A stretch of DNA of 64,000 nt from Sphingobacteriales bacterium (GTDB lineage Bacteria; Bacteroidota; Bacteroidia; Chitinophagales; Chitinophagaceae): contig SEFP01000001.1 in the NCBI GenBank assembly GCA_004144185.1, positions 372,001 to 436,000 on the forward strand, given 5' to 3'. Made by a program: the position numbers and the translations under genes. Positions 17,187 through 26,564 of this stretch are shown here, one piece after another (within the stretch, counting starts at the first letter, position 1; each line of letters opens with the position of its first letter). The notes beneath the pieces were generated by a model. It saw only the letters and a program-made list of their open reading frames with translations. It ran no database searches and was not told the origin of the DNA.

Positions 17187-17242
17187 AGTAGGTGGGAAGG
17201 TACGGAGGACGCGATATTACACCGACCTTTGTCCACCCGATT

Positions 17243-18412
17243 ATGAAACTCACCGCTACTACCCAATTTGGTCTTGAACAGTTGCTTGCCGACGAACTTC
17301 GCGAACTCGGAGCGGAGATTACCCGTGTAGGCAGCCGCGCGGTTGAATTTACCGGCGATCAGACGCTGCTGTACCGCACGATGCTCTGGAGCCGGCTGGC
17401 GATGCGCGTTCTGCGTCCGTTTGCGGAATTTCACGCACCCGACGAAAAGGGCCTGTATGAAGCGGTCGGCCAGATCGACTGGCGGGATTATATTGGCGAA
17501 GGGCAACGCTTTGCGATTACGGCGGTGGTGAATAAATCCACTTTTGAGCACTCCTTGTTTGTGGCGCAGCTGGCAAAAGACGCGATTGTAGATCAGTTTC
17601 GCAGCCGTTCCGGAACGCGCCCTGACGTAGATGTGCGGCATCCGGATGTACGGTTTCATTTACGGATGCTTGAAAACGAAGTCACGCTTAGTATACTGGC
17701 TGCTGGGGATTCGCTGCACCGCCGGGGCTACCGGCAGGGCACCAACGATGCGCCGCTCAACGAGGTGCTGGCCGCCGGGCTGATCCGCTTGTCTGGCTGG
17801 GACGGAAAACAGCCGCTGATCGATCCGCTCTGTGGCTCAGCGACCATTCTCACAGAAGCAGGCCTGATCGCCCAGAACATCGCGCCGGGTTTGTTTCACG
17901 AAGGCGTGTTTGGCTTTGAAAACTGGGCCGACTTCGATGAGGATCTTTGGGAGCGTTTGCGAGAAGAAGCACGCAACAAGCGGATCGAAGCGCCACAGGC
18001 CTATCTCGCCGGCTCGGATCTGGACCCGCGCGTACTGGAGCAGGCCGTCCAGAACCGGAATGCCGCCGGATTGGAACGGTGCATTCGACTTTCGGTGCGG
18101 GATGTCAAAGACGCCAAGCCGCCTCAGCATCAGCCGCCGGGCATTGTGATTACCAATCCGCCGTATGGGGAGCGGATCGGAGACGAGACCGAAATGGAGG
18201 CGCTGTATAAAACGATTGGTGATACGCTCAAAACGTCCTTTCAGGGGTACGAAGCCTATTTATTTACCGGTAACAGTGTAGCAGCCAAGCGCGTGGGGTT
18301 AAAGGCCACCCGGCGTATCCCGCTTTTTAATGGCCCGATCGACTGCCGCCTGCTTAAATATGAGCTGTACCACGGCTCCCGACGGGAAGTAAGCAATGCT
18401 GCATCAGAATAA
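17243..18412 (+). CDS. THUMP domain class I SAM-dependent RNA methyltransferase (RlmL-N/TrmN-like)
   Basis: A 389-residue rRNA or tRNA guanine-N2 methylase: an N-terminal THUMP-type domain (TATTQFGLEQLLADELRELG, first 170 residues) and a Rossmann methylase domain with LIDPLCGSATILTEAGLIA, AGSDLDPRVLEQAVQNRNAAG and the catalytic NPPYGER. The layout is that of the N-terminal half of E. coli RlmL, which methylates G2445 of 23S rRNA; the Bacteroidetes member is annotated this way, but the target is not proven. The ATG at 17243 starts the conserved KLTATT segment. A CCTTTG box ends 12 bases upstream. Confidence 0.92.
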   Translation: MKLTATTQFGLEQLLADELRELGAEITRVGSRAVEFTGDQTLLYRTMLWSRLAMRVLRPFAEFHAPDEKGLYEAVGQIDWRDYIGEGQRFAITAVVNKSTFEHSLFVAQLAKDAIVDQFRSRSGTRPDVDVRHPDVRFHLRMLENEVTLSILAAGDSLHRRGYRQGTNDAPLNEVLAAGLIRLSGWDGKQPLIDPLCGSATILTEAGLIAQNIAPGLFHEGVFGFENWADFDEDLWERLREEARNKRIEAPQAYLAGSDLDPRVLEQAVQNRNAAGLERCIRLSVRDVKDAKPPQHQPPGIVITNPPYGERIGDETEMEALYKTIGDTLKTSFQGYEAYLFTGNSVAAKRVGLKATRRIPLFNGPIDCRLLKYELYHGSRREVSNAASE

Positions 18413-18449
18413 GTTGCACGAGGTTTGCAGCTGAAACAGGGTGTGATAC

Positions 18450-19013
18450 TCATTTTTTAATATCAAATTTGCCATTGGTGACGACTACAGAATCAGCACC
18501 GGGCAAACGATTGCCATTGTGATCCAGACCATACGCAGTGAAGCCAAAGGTTCCGGAACCAATGCTGTCAGCGCTATTTATGTTGATCCAGCCGGTGGTA
18601 GGATCAGCATAGTAATACGCATCTTTAAAATCAGCAGGAGATCGCAATAGAGCATACACTTCTTTTCGCTGAATCTCCGAGAACGAGATTCGCTGATTCA
18701 ATGGGACTGTATAATTTCTTCCCAGATTTAAATCGACATGTACAACCGCATTTAGATTATTTAAATCGTTACCGATTACTAAAAAATGCTTCGCTGTATC
18801 TGGTGTAGTCCCACTGACGATATTGATCTGATCGTATGTAACTCCGGTCGGATTAAAAAAACTAGGCTTCCCTTTAAATATATAGCTCTTCCCGTTGATG
18901 GTACAGGAGAGATAGTTCTCACCGCCGTTGGAAGCACCAGCAGGCGTATCATCCGTTTTCTTGCACGCAGCCATCGCCAACAGCGAAAGCCACAATAGGG
19001 CTCTCAAATTCAT
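18450..19013 (-). CDS. Hypothetical lipoprotein
   Basis: A 187-residue protein with a lipoprotein signal peptide: MNLRALLWLSLLAMAACKK, with the lipid-modified Cys at residue 17. The mature part has a polar linker (TDDTPAGASNGG) and a beta-rich domain (YLSCTINGKSYIFKG, NAVVHVDLNLGRNYTVPL). This resembles the small outer-membrane lipoproteins called DUF6252 or similar in Bacteroidetes, but I cannot assign one with confidence. The reading frame stays open far upstream as an antisense shadow of tamB; the lipoprotein signal fixes the start at 19013. Confidence 0.78.
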   Translation of the reverse strand: MNLRALLWLSLLAMAACKKTDDTPAGASNGGENYLSCTINGKSYIFKGKPSFFNPTGVTYDQINIVSGTTPDTAKHFLVIGNDLNNLNAVVHVDLNLGRNYTVPLNQRISFSEIQRKEVYALLRSPADFKDAYYYADPTTGWININSADSIGSGTFGFTAYGLDHNGNRLPGADSVVVTNGKFDIKK

Positions 19014-19083
19014 ATCCGTTTTCGAAGATACCCTCAAAAGAAAGCACTCCGTTTCGGGTGGAACGCGTGCCGGGCGTTCTAAA

Positions 19084-19091
19084 TACCTTTG
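19084..19091 (+). promoter_or_regulatory. -7 box (TAccTTTG) of tamB
   Basis: A perfect match to the Bacteroidetes -7 consensus TAnnTTTG. It ends 21 bases before the TTG start of tamB at 19113 and rules out the earlier TTG at 19089, which lies inside the box. I found no good -33 element. Confidence 0.6.
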
Positions 19092-19112
19092 CGCGTCCTC
19101 GCCTGCCCTGCT

Positions 19113-22100
19113 TTGAAGCGTTTTTTCATCATCTTCCGGAATGTAATCCTCAGCCTGCTTGCACTGATTCTGGTGCTGGTGGTGCTGGTGCAGTTGTCGC
19201 CGGTGCAGAACTTTCTGACCCGGCAGGCCGCAGGCATGCTGTCCCGAAAACTGAAAACCGAGGTCTCGGTACGCAACGTCCGCATTGATTTCTTCAACCA
19301 CCTGCTGCTCCAGGGCGTCCTGCTTAAGGACCAATCCGGCGACACCCTGCTTTATGCCGGGGAAGCCCGTGTCCGCATCTCCGACTTCACAATTTTCCGG
19401 AAAGAATTGCCCGTCATCCGCTACCTGGGGCTTCACGATGCCGATGTGCACCTCTACCGCACCACCCAAGGCCCCAAGTGGAACTACCAGTTTATCGTTG
19501 ATGCGTTCAATACCGGCGTCAAAGACACGACGAAGGCGCAAAACGAGTTTGAGCTGCACCTCGAAGCACTCGACCTGCAACGCATCCGCTTCCGGATGGA
19601 CGACGCCTGGGCCGGCAACGACCAGTGGCTGACGATTGGTTCGCTGCAACTGGCCGCGAAACAGATCGACCTGAAGCAGAAGCGCGCCGACATCAACCGG
19701 CTGTTTATCGAAGGCGGCACCTACACCATCCGGGATTATCCGGGTGCGAAACCAGCCGACACGGCAAAACGCCCTCCTTCCGGAATCGACACCACCGCAT
19801 TCAACCCGGCCCGCTGGGCGCTGTATGCCCACAGCCTGGAGCTCCAAAACTGTGGTTTTTTCAAAGAATCGGCTTCGACCCCCGCACCGGCAGGCGAATT
19901 TGATGCCGACCATCTGGGCATCTCTAATGTAGTGATTCAAACGCAGGACGTGCGGGTTACCGGCGATACCATCACCGGACGCATCGATCATCTGGCGGCG
20001 CAGGAACGCAGCGGGATTCAGATCAAGCATATGGAGGCGGATGTAACCGTCTCTCCGATTGTATCGGAGTGCCGGAACCTGCTGCTGCAAACCAACAACA
20101 GCTCCATTGGCGATTACTACGCCATGCACTACGACCGGTTTCCGGATTTTACCGAGTATATCGACAGCGTACGAATGGTGGCGCACCTGAACGCTGCGCA
20201 GGTAGATATGCAGGATGTGGCCTTCTTCGCCCCACCGCTGAAATGGATGAAGCGCATCGCCCGCTTATCCGGAAACTTCGATGGTACGGTAGCGGATTTC
20301 CGGACCACGGAACTAAATGTGACCGACGGCGAATCGCGACTCACCGGCAACCTCGCGATGCGGGGTCTGCCCGATATTGAGCAGACGTTTTTCTCGTTTG
20401 ACCAAGGTGCTGTGTTTACCACCGGTCCGGCTATGCTTAAATGGGCCCCGCAGCTTCGCAATCACCCGGCCGTGGCCTTGGAGCTGCTGCGTTTCGCACA
20501 GTTCAACGGCGCCTTTCACGGCTACTACGATGCCTTTCTCGCTTCCGGAACGCTCAATACCAACTTAGGAAGCATTGTCTCAGATGTCAAGCTGACCATT
20601 CCACCGCTTTCCGGACGAAATGCCACCTATAAAGGCACTATTGACGCCCGGAACTTCCAGATCGGTCCGTTCTTGCGCATTCCGAACATTGGCGCCCTTT
20701 CCGGACGTTTGGCTATCGCAGGCAAAGGCTTTGACCCGTTGCTGGCAGAAGTAGATCTGGAAGGCAGTATCAGCCGGTTTGAAGCAGCCGGATACCCATA
20801 CAGCAATATTATTGTAGACGGGGTGCTGGCCCGTAAGAAATTTACCGGCACCGGGCAGGTCACCGATCCGAATGTGGCCATGTCGTTTTCCGGAACCATC
20901 GATTTTTCAGGACCGAAACCGGTCTTGCTGGCTACGGCTAACCTGCTGCAAAGCAATCTAAAAGCACTGGGACTGACGCCTGACTCCACGCTCGCATCTG
21001 CCGATCTGGACATTGCGACGACCGGACTGGATCCCGACAATTTTGCCGGTACCGCCACGCTCTACAACATCGACCTGCGCCGGAATGGGGCCCGCCTGGA
21101 TCTGGATTCTGTGAAGCTGGAATCGACGTACCCGACGGATACCACCCGGCATCTCGTGATTTCAAGCAATGCCTTTACCGCAGAACTGACCGGCCGCTTT
21201 CTACTTACGCAGGTGCCGGCTACGGCCCAGCGGTATCTGGCCGGCTATCTGCCCAATTACATACCTTACCCCAAGGCGCCACCGGTCGTACAGGATTTTA
21301 CCTACGGCATTACCACCCATACCATCGATCCGCTGTTTGCCGTGCTGTTGCCGGTCGTCCGCGGCTTCGACAGCAGTACGTTGTACGGGTTCATCAAAAC
21401 CGCCGATCAACGGCTGGTTGCGGAAGCCAATATTCCGTTGGGCCGGATCGGACCGCTGTACCTGCAAAATGCAACGATACTGGCCAACGGCGATTATAAG
21501 CGGATTCTGCTGACGGGCGCGGCCAAACGGCTGGCAACCGAAAACGGTTTGCTCAATGCCACCCTCGACATGAATGTGCTGGTGGGCAACGACTCGCTCG
21601 ACTTCTCCGTCGTGACCCAGTCGCCCGATGCGTATGGAACGGCACGGCTTCAGGGCTTTGCCCATGCGCATGGCGACACTCTTTCCGGAAGCTTACGGCC
21701 CTCGGAATTTTTGCTCAACGGCGACCGCTGGGAAATTGCCGGAAACAACGTCTTTGCATTTGCCCGCGATTACCTCAACATCCGGAATCTGAACCTCCAG
21801 TCGGGTGTCCAGCGGGTGGCTATCAATACGACAGCCGAGCAGTCCAAACCCGTACTGACCGCCGAGATCACCCAGTACGACCTGACCAACCTGCGGGAAA
21901 TCCCGGCTCTGGCCGCGTATCAGACCGCCGGTCGCGTGAATGGAACGGTCAAACTGTATGAGCCGTTTCAGGCAACGCAATCCCTGGCAGCAACGCTTCA
22001 GGCAACAGATGTGATGCTGGGGGCCGATACCATCGGGAATATTTCTGTGCTGGGGCGGTATGCCATCGAAACAGGAACGCTTACACTGGAACCTGAAACC

Positions 22101-23900
22101 GGTATTTATTACAAAGGCGCTTCGGTACGGCTCCAAGGCGGCTTTGAAACGGACAGCACCCATACCTCCAGGGTCACCGGCCGGCTGGTGTTTAACGATG
22201 CCCCAATCGACTGGATCCAGCCCTTTACCCGGGGCTCGGTCAGCAATCTGAGCGGTACTATCAACGGATCGGTAGCACTCGGCGGCCGGGCGGCTGATTT
22301 TTCAAGCGACGGTACACTGACACTGACCAATGGACAATTACGGCTCGATTATACCGGCGTCACCTATCGCATTCCGTCGGCCGCTATTGGGGTTACCAAT
22401 CGCCGCATTGATCTGGGAACAATTCTTCTGTACGATCCGGCCGGCAACCAAGCCACTCTTTCCGGAACCATCAGTCACCGGTCGTTCTCTGACCTGCGCT
22501 TTACCATTGATGCCACGACGACCGGACTGGAAGTGCTGAACCTGCGTGCGTATGAAAACAACGTATACTACGGCAACATGACGGCTGCTGCCAACATCAC
22601 CATTCGTGGCACCACCGACAATCTGCAGATGAACGTGATGCAGGGCCGGCCTACGCAGAAAGGCCATTTGTATCTGCCAATTACGACGGCTTCCGGAACG
22701 GGCAGCTACACCTACGTCACCTTTGCCAATCATGATTCGACCGGAACGCCTGTTGCAAAGACTTCGCCCATGCGCTTCTCGCTGTACATGGATGTAGTGG
22801 CCAATCCACTGGTAGAGGTATCGATGATTCTGGACCCGACGACCGGCGATGCGATCAATGCGCAGGGCAACGGCACCATCCGGTTGGAACTGCCGTCGGG
22901 ATCGGCAGCGCGGATGTACGGCAACTACATTCTGGAAGGGGGCGACTATACATTTACGTTGCGCCAGGTGGCGTTCCAGCGCCGGTTTGTGATCAACAGT
23001 GGCAGTACCATCTCCTTCAGCGGCCCGATTGCCCAGACCAAGCTCAATGTCGAAGCCTCGTATCCGATCACGGCCCGGTTGTATGATTTGCTGGATACGC
23101 GGCAGGTTGATGCACTTCCGGAATCGGAGCAGACGGACGCCAAAACCCGCCAACAGGTGAACCTGCTCCTGCGCATGAAAGGGTCGCTCACCGAGCCGGC
23201 GCTGACATTCGATATCAATCTTCCGGAAGGCCGTTCCACCGGTACGGTAGCCGAAGCAGAGCTCAACCGCATTCGCCAGAATCAGCGGGAGTTGTTTGAT
23301 CAGGTGGCGTCACTACTGCTGATTGGTACGTTTGTGCCGACGCAGGGCATTGTCAGTGCGGCGGCGGGCCGGTCGGTGATTAACAATGTCAGCGAAATTT
23401 TGTCCTCCAACGTGTCTGGACAGCTCACCAATATCATCAGTAAAATCACCGGTGATAAACAGCTTGCGCTGGATCTGAAGTATAAAAACTACAACTTCAC
23501 CGATGGGTTGGGCGATGGCGGTTCGCTGGGTCGCAATGAGGTGAAGCTAGGACTGCGACGCAATTTCTTCAACAACCGGCTGATTGCCGAGGTAGGATCG
23601 GCCTATGACTGGGGACGTCCGGTGGGCAATGCGTCCAGAAGCAATTTCAATCCGGTGGGGGATTTCCGGGTGCAGTACCTGCTGAAAGAAGATGGCCGGC
23701 TGCGTTTGAACGTCTTCCGGACCTCCAACTATGACGTGCTGATCAACGACAACATCTCGCGCAGTGGTGCGGGTATCTCGTACCGCCGCACCTTCGACTC
23801 GTTCGACAATTTTATTTTCCCGTGGCGCAAATCGCCGCCGCCGCAGATTCCGGATTCGGTTCGTTCCGGTAATCTGGCCGTACCGGATACGACGTTGTAG
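19113..23900 (+). CDS. tamB: TamB family protein (DUF490), translocation and assembly module inner-membrane subunit
   Basis: A 1,595-residue protein with an N-terminal inner-membrane helix (NVILSLLALILVLVVLVQ), a long periplasmic repeat-built beta-helix body, and the conserved C-terminal DUF490 domain with GSYTYVTF, RMYGNYILEGGDYTFTL, RFVINSGSTISFSGPI and the end segment LPEGRSTGTVAEAELNRIR. TamB links the inner membrane to the Omp85-type protein TamA; AsmA-like bridges carry phospholipids to the outer membrane. No ATG lies at the N-terminus; TTG 19113 gives a short basic N-tail (LKRFFIIFRN). A tamA partner is not seen here. Confidence 0.92.
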   Translation: MKRFFIIFRNVILSLLALILVLVVLVQLSPVQNFLTRQAAGMLSRKLKTEVSVRNVRIDFFNHLLLQGVLLKDQSGDTLLYAGEARVRISDFTIFRKELPVIRYLGLHDADVHLYRTTQGPKWNYQFIVDAFNTGVKDTTKAQNEFELHLEALDLQRIRFRMDDAWAGNDQWLTIGSLQLAAKQIDLKQKRADINRLFIEGGTYTIRDYPGAKPADTAKRPPSGIDTTAFNPARWALYAHSLELQNCGFFKESASTPAPAGEFDADHLGISNVVIQTQDVRVTGDTITGRIDHLAAQERSGIQIKHMEADVTVSPIVSECRNLLLQTNNSSIGDYYAMHYDRFPDFTEYIDSVRMVAHLNAAQVDMQDVAFFAPPLKWMKRIARLSGNFDGTVADFRTTELNVTDGESRLTGNLAMRGLPDIEQTFFSFDQGAVFTTGPAMLKWAPQLRNHPAVALELLRFAQFNGAFHGYYDAFLASGTLNTNLGSIVSDVKLTIPPLSGRNATYKGTIDARNFQIGPFLRIPNIGALSGRLAIAGKGFDPLLAEVDLEGSISRFEAAGYPYSNIIVDGVLARKKFTGTGQVTDPNVAMSFSGTIDFSGPKPVLLATANLLQSNLKALGLTPDSTLASADLDIATTGLDPDNFAGTATLYNIDLRRNGARLDLDSVKLESTYPTDTTRHLVISSNAFTAELTGRFLLTQVPATAQRYLAGYLPNYIPYPKAPPVVQDFTYGITTHTIDPLFAVLLPVVRGFDSSTLYGFIKTADQRLVAEANIPLGRIGPLYLQNATILANGDYKRILLTGAAKRLATENGLLNATLDMNVLVGNDSLDFSVVTQSPDAYGTARLQGFAHAHGDTLSGSLRPSEFLLNGDRWEIAGNNVFAFARDYLNIRNLNLQSGVQRVAINTTAEQSKPVLTAEITQYDLTNLREIPALAAYQTAGRVNGTVKLYEPFQATQSLAATLQATDVMLGADTIGNISVLGRYAIETGTLTLEPETGIYYKGASVRLQGGFETDSTHTSRVTGRLVFNDAPIDWIQPFTRGSVSNLSGTINGSVALGGRAADFSSDGTLTLTNGQLRLDYTGVTYRIPSAAIGVTNRRIDLGTILLYDPAGNQATLSGTISHRSFSDLRFTIDATTTGLEVLNLRAYENNVYYGNMTAAANITIRGTTDNLQMNVMQGRPTQKGHLYLPITTASGTGSYTYVTFANHDSTGTPVAKTSPMRFSLYMDVVANPLVEVSMILDPTTGDAINAQGNGTIRLELPSGSAARMYGNYILEGGDYTFTLRQVAFQRRFVINSGSTISFSGPIAQTKLNVEASYPITARLYDLLDTRQVDALPESEQTDAKTRQQVNLLLRMKGSLTEPALTFDINLPEGRSTGTVAEAELNRIRQNQRELFDQVASLLLIGTFVPTQGIVSAAAGRSVINNVSEILSSNVSGQLTNIISKITGDKQLALDLKYKNYNFTDGLGDGGSLGRNEVKLGLRRNFFNNRLIAEVGSAYDWGRPVGNASRSNFNPVGDFRVQYLLKEDGRLRLNVFRTSNYDVLINDNISRSGAGISYRRTFDSFDNFIFPWRKSPPPQIPDSVRSGNLAVPDTTL

Positions 23901-23942
23901 CAGCTATCCGGTAAAAAAGTTACTATTTTAGAGCCGGTGCCT

Positions 23943-25133
23943 TTACCGGTTGGCAACGGCGGCCAGATACGTTTCCAGTCGTTCAGCGATCGCATCCCAG
24001 CCAAACTGACTGCGTACATGCGCCTGTCCGGCTTCTCCGGTCTGTTTGCGCATCACTTCGCTGTCGAGCAATGCAACTACCTGTTGCGCGAAAGAAGTCG
24101 CATCCGTTCGCATAAACGCGCCCTGTCCATCGGCAATCCCGAGGCCGTTAAAGCCAACCTGCGAACAAACCACCGGTACGCCCATCGCCATAGCTTCGAG
24201 CACCTTGTTTTGCGTGCCGGCACCAAACCGCAGCGGTGCCACTAATACCGACGCCTCCCGGTACATCGTAGCCAGATCGTCGATAAATCCGGTGACGGTG
24301 GTATGAGCAGATGCCAGTGCCTGTACGGACTTGACCGGTCGTTGCCCGGCGATGATAAATGTTGCGTCCGGATGGTGTTGCCGAATCAGCGGGAAAATAT
24401 CCTGCGCAAAATGCACAACAGCATCCACATTGGGCGCATAATCCATGTTGCCGGTAAACAGCAACGTTTTGTTTCCGGAATAGTCATGGGGCGGACCGCC
24501 AAACTGATCCAGATCTACGCCATTGGGCAACAGCGCCAGGTTGGAAGCGCCGTGTTCGGTTTGCAGAAACGACTGATCTTCGGCCGAGCAGGTCAGCACC
24601 CGGTCATAGGCATCGATCATCTCCTTCTCAAAGCTGTACACCCGCTCGTACTCCAGTCGTTCCAGGCGCTTTTTTACCGGATTTCCGGAGATACTTAAAC
24701 GCCGTTTCCAATAGAGCGAGAACGCATCGGGTAAATCCAGCAACCGGGGTAGTTCACGATGCCGGGCCATGTAGGGCGCCATCCGCAAATGCTGTACATG
24801 TACGGCATCGTACCGGTTTTTCCGGAGCAGATCGTCTACCGCGTATTGCATCTGTAGCGAGCGGAAGTACAGCACCTGAAACGGCACTTCTGAAAACACG
24901 CCTTTGGCGACCCGCAATAAGCTTTTGGCTTTGGGGAGCTTCACCAGATGAATTTCTTCAAATATTTGCTGGAGTTCCGGAATATACGCCCGGTCGCCGT
25001 CCGATTCCAGGAAGGTCAGCAGATGCAGGGTATGGCCTTTGGCCGCCAGCCGCTTTGCCAGGTGAAAAATCTTCAGCTTATCCCCCCGAAACGGCGGATA
25101 CGGAAAGCGGTTGGCTAAAAACAGAAGGGTCAA
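23943..25133 (-). CDS. Glycosyltransferase family 4 protein
   Basis: A 396-residue GT-B glycosyltransferase. The N-terminal domain starts LFLANRFPYPPFRGDKLKIF, the GT4-like sugar-binding entry seen in exopolysaccharide transferases, and the C-terminal domain has the donor-site motif FGAGTQNKVLEAMAMGVPVVC with its conserved Glu. It would add a sugar to a lipid-linked glycan on the cytoplasmic side. No ATG precedes the conserved start; a TTG at 25133 is used. It is convergent with tamB (42-bp gap). With the genes at 26565-30450 it forms a glycan-synthesis block; the product is unknown. Confidence 0.88.
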   Translation of the reverse strand: MTLLFLANRFPYPPFRGDKLKIFHLAKRLAAKGHTLHLLTFLESDGDRAYIPELQQIFEEIHLVKLPKAKSLLRVAKGVFSEVPFQVLYFRSLQMQYAVDDLLRKNRYDAVHVQHLRMAPYMARHRELPRLLDLPDAFSLYWKRRLSISGNPVKKRLERLEYERVYSFEKEMIDAYDRVLTCSAEDQSFLQTEHGASNLALLPNGVDLDQFGGPPHDYSGNKTLLFTGNMDYAPNVDAVVHFAQDIFPLIRQHHPDATFIIAGQRPVKSVQALASAHTTVTGFIDDLATMYREASVLVAPLRFGAGTQNKVLEAMAMGVPVVCSQVGFNGLGIADGQGAFMRTDATSFAQQVVALLDSEVMRKQTGEAGQAHVRSQFGWDAIAERLETYLAAVANR

Positions 25134-25256
25134 GGGCGTACTAAACTTGTCTGCGAATCGTCAATACCTCCGATCAGCAGTGTTCGGGGTAAATTTAAAG
25201 CAAAGAAAGCATGGCACCGTCTGGATGCGCATCCTGTTTAAAAGCCGGTCCCGTTC

Positions 25257-26456
25257 TTACCGCAGGATCTCATGGCCCATCTTGTCGCGCTTGGTTTGCA
25301 GGTACCGCTCGTTGTAGGGGTTGGACGGTACTTCAATGGCTACGTTTTCGATGATTTCGAGACCATAGCCCAGCAGACCGGCACGTTTCTTCGGGTTGTT
25401 GCTCATGAGCCGGATCTTGGAGATGCCCAGATACCGTAAAATCTGTGCGCCTACGCCATAGTCGCGCTGATCGGGCTTAAAGCCCAGTTCGATATTGGCT
25501 TCGACGGTATCCCGGCCTTCTTCCTGAAGCTTATATGCTTTCAACTTGCTCAGCAATCCAATTCCACGGCCTTCCTGGTTCATATACAGAATGGCACCTT
25601 TCCCTTCCCGTTCTACCATTTCCATGGCGGCTGCCAGCTGGTCGCCGCAGTCGCAGCGAAGCGAATGCAGAATATCGCCGGTAAAGCAGGAAGAATGCAC
25701 CCGTACCAGCACCGGTTCGTCCGGTTTCCACTCGCCTTTTACAAGCGCCAGGTGTTGCTCGCCGGTATTGGTCTGGCGGAAGGCAATCAGTTCAAAATCG
25801 CCGTGTTTGGTGGGCATCTGCACCCGCACTTCTTCTTCAATCAGGCTTTCGGTACGCAGCCGGTATTCGATCAGATCTTTGATCGAGATGATTTTCAAAT
25901 CAAATTTCTTCGCCACCTCCATCAATTCCGGAAGCCGCGCCATCGTACCATCGGGATTCATGATTTCCACTAACACCCCTGCCGGCTCAAAACCAGCCAG
26001 CCGCGCCAGGTCTACCGTTGCTTCGGTATGACCGGCCCGACGCAGCACCCCTTCAGCGCGGGCGCGCAACGGGAAGATATGGCCGGGACGCCCCAGATCT
26101 TCCGGACGTGTGGCCGGATCGATCAGCGCCTGCACGGTTGCCGCACGGTCGTGTGCCGAAATACCGGTGGTGCAGCCTTTGCCGATCAGGTCGATGGAAA
26201 CCGTAAACGGAGTGCTGTGCAGCACGGTGTTGTTCTGTACCATCAGGTGCAGATCCAGCTCATCGCAACGTTCTTCGCTAATAGGCGCACAGATCAGCCC
26301 CCGTCCGTGAAGCGACATAAAGTTGATCACCTCGGGCGTGACGTTGCGGGCAGCCGTTACAAAATCACCTTCGTTTTCGCGGTCTTCATCATCTACTACA
26401 ATCAGCAACTTGCCTTGCCGCAAATCTTCCAACGCACTTTCAATCGTATCGAGCAT
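25257..26456 (-). CDS. ribBA: Bifunctional 3,4-dihydroxy-2-butanone-4-phosphate synthase / GTP cyclohydrolase II
   Basis: A 399-residue fused enzyme that catalyses both committed first steps of riboflavin synthesis: ribulose 5-phosphate to dihydroxybutanone phosphate, and GTP to the diaminopyrimidine. The RibB half shows [27 protein letters not shown] and [14 protein letters not shown] with the catalytic residues. The RibA half has the zinc-cysteine motif [14 protein letters not shown] and [11 protein letters not shown]. The ATG at 26456 opens the conserved [12 protein letters not shown]. The leader is about 45 bases, too short for an FMN riboswitch, and none is seen. It sits between glycosyltransferases, an odd place. 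Confidence 0.97.
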   Translation of the reverse strand: MLDTIESALEDLRQGKLLIVVDDEDRENEGDFVTAARNVTPEVINFMSLHGRGLICAPISEERCDELDLHLMVQNNTVLHSTPFTVSIDLIGKGCTTGISAHDRAATVQALIDPATRPEDLGRPGHIFPLRARAEGVLRRAGHTEATVDLARLAGFEPAGVLVEIMNPDGTMARLPELMEVAKKFDLKIISIKDLIEYRLRTESLIEEEVRVQMPTKHGDFELIAFRQTNTGEQHLALVKGEWKPDEPVLVRVHSSCFTGDILHSLRCDCGDQLAAAMEMVEREGKGAILYMNQEGRGIGLLSKLKAYKLQEEGRDTVEANIELGFKPDQRDYGVGAQILRYLGISKIRLMSNNPKKRAGLLGYGLEIIENVAIEVPSNPYNERYLQTKRDKMGHEILR

Positions 26457-26503
26457 AAGTAAAGCGGAGTCCGGGGACAATACCCTTCCGGACGATGCGA
26501 CTG

Positions 26504-26511
26504 CAAAGGTA
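26504..26511 (-). promoter_or_regulatory. -7 box (TAccTTTG) of ribBA
   Basis: On the minus strand TAccTTTG lies about 48 bases upstream of the ribBA ATG, a perfect -7 match. The -33 region is not clear. Confidence 0.5.
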
Positions 26512-26564
26512 GTCAATGGTTAAAAAGTGATTTTATAAAACGGAAATAAATGGATCACTGAAAC

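Noticed and set aside
19014-20186. An open extension of the minus-strand lipoprotein frame into tamB
   Set aside because: The lipoprotein signal peptide at 19013 marks the true start, and the extension is antisense to conserved tamB sequence.
26457-26564. An FMN riboswitch upstream of ribBA
   Set aside because: The spacer to the -7 box gives a leader of about 45 bases, and no conserved FMN aptamer sequence is seen.
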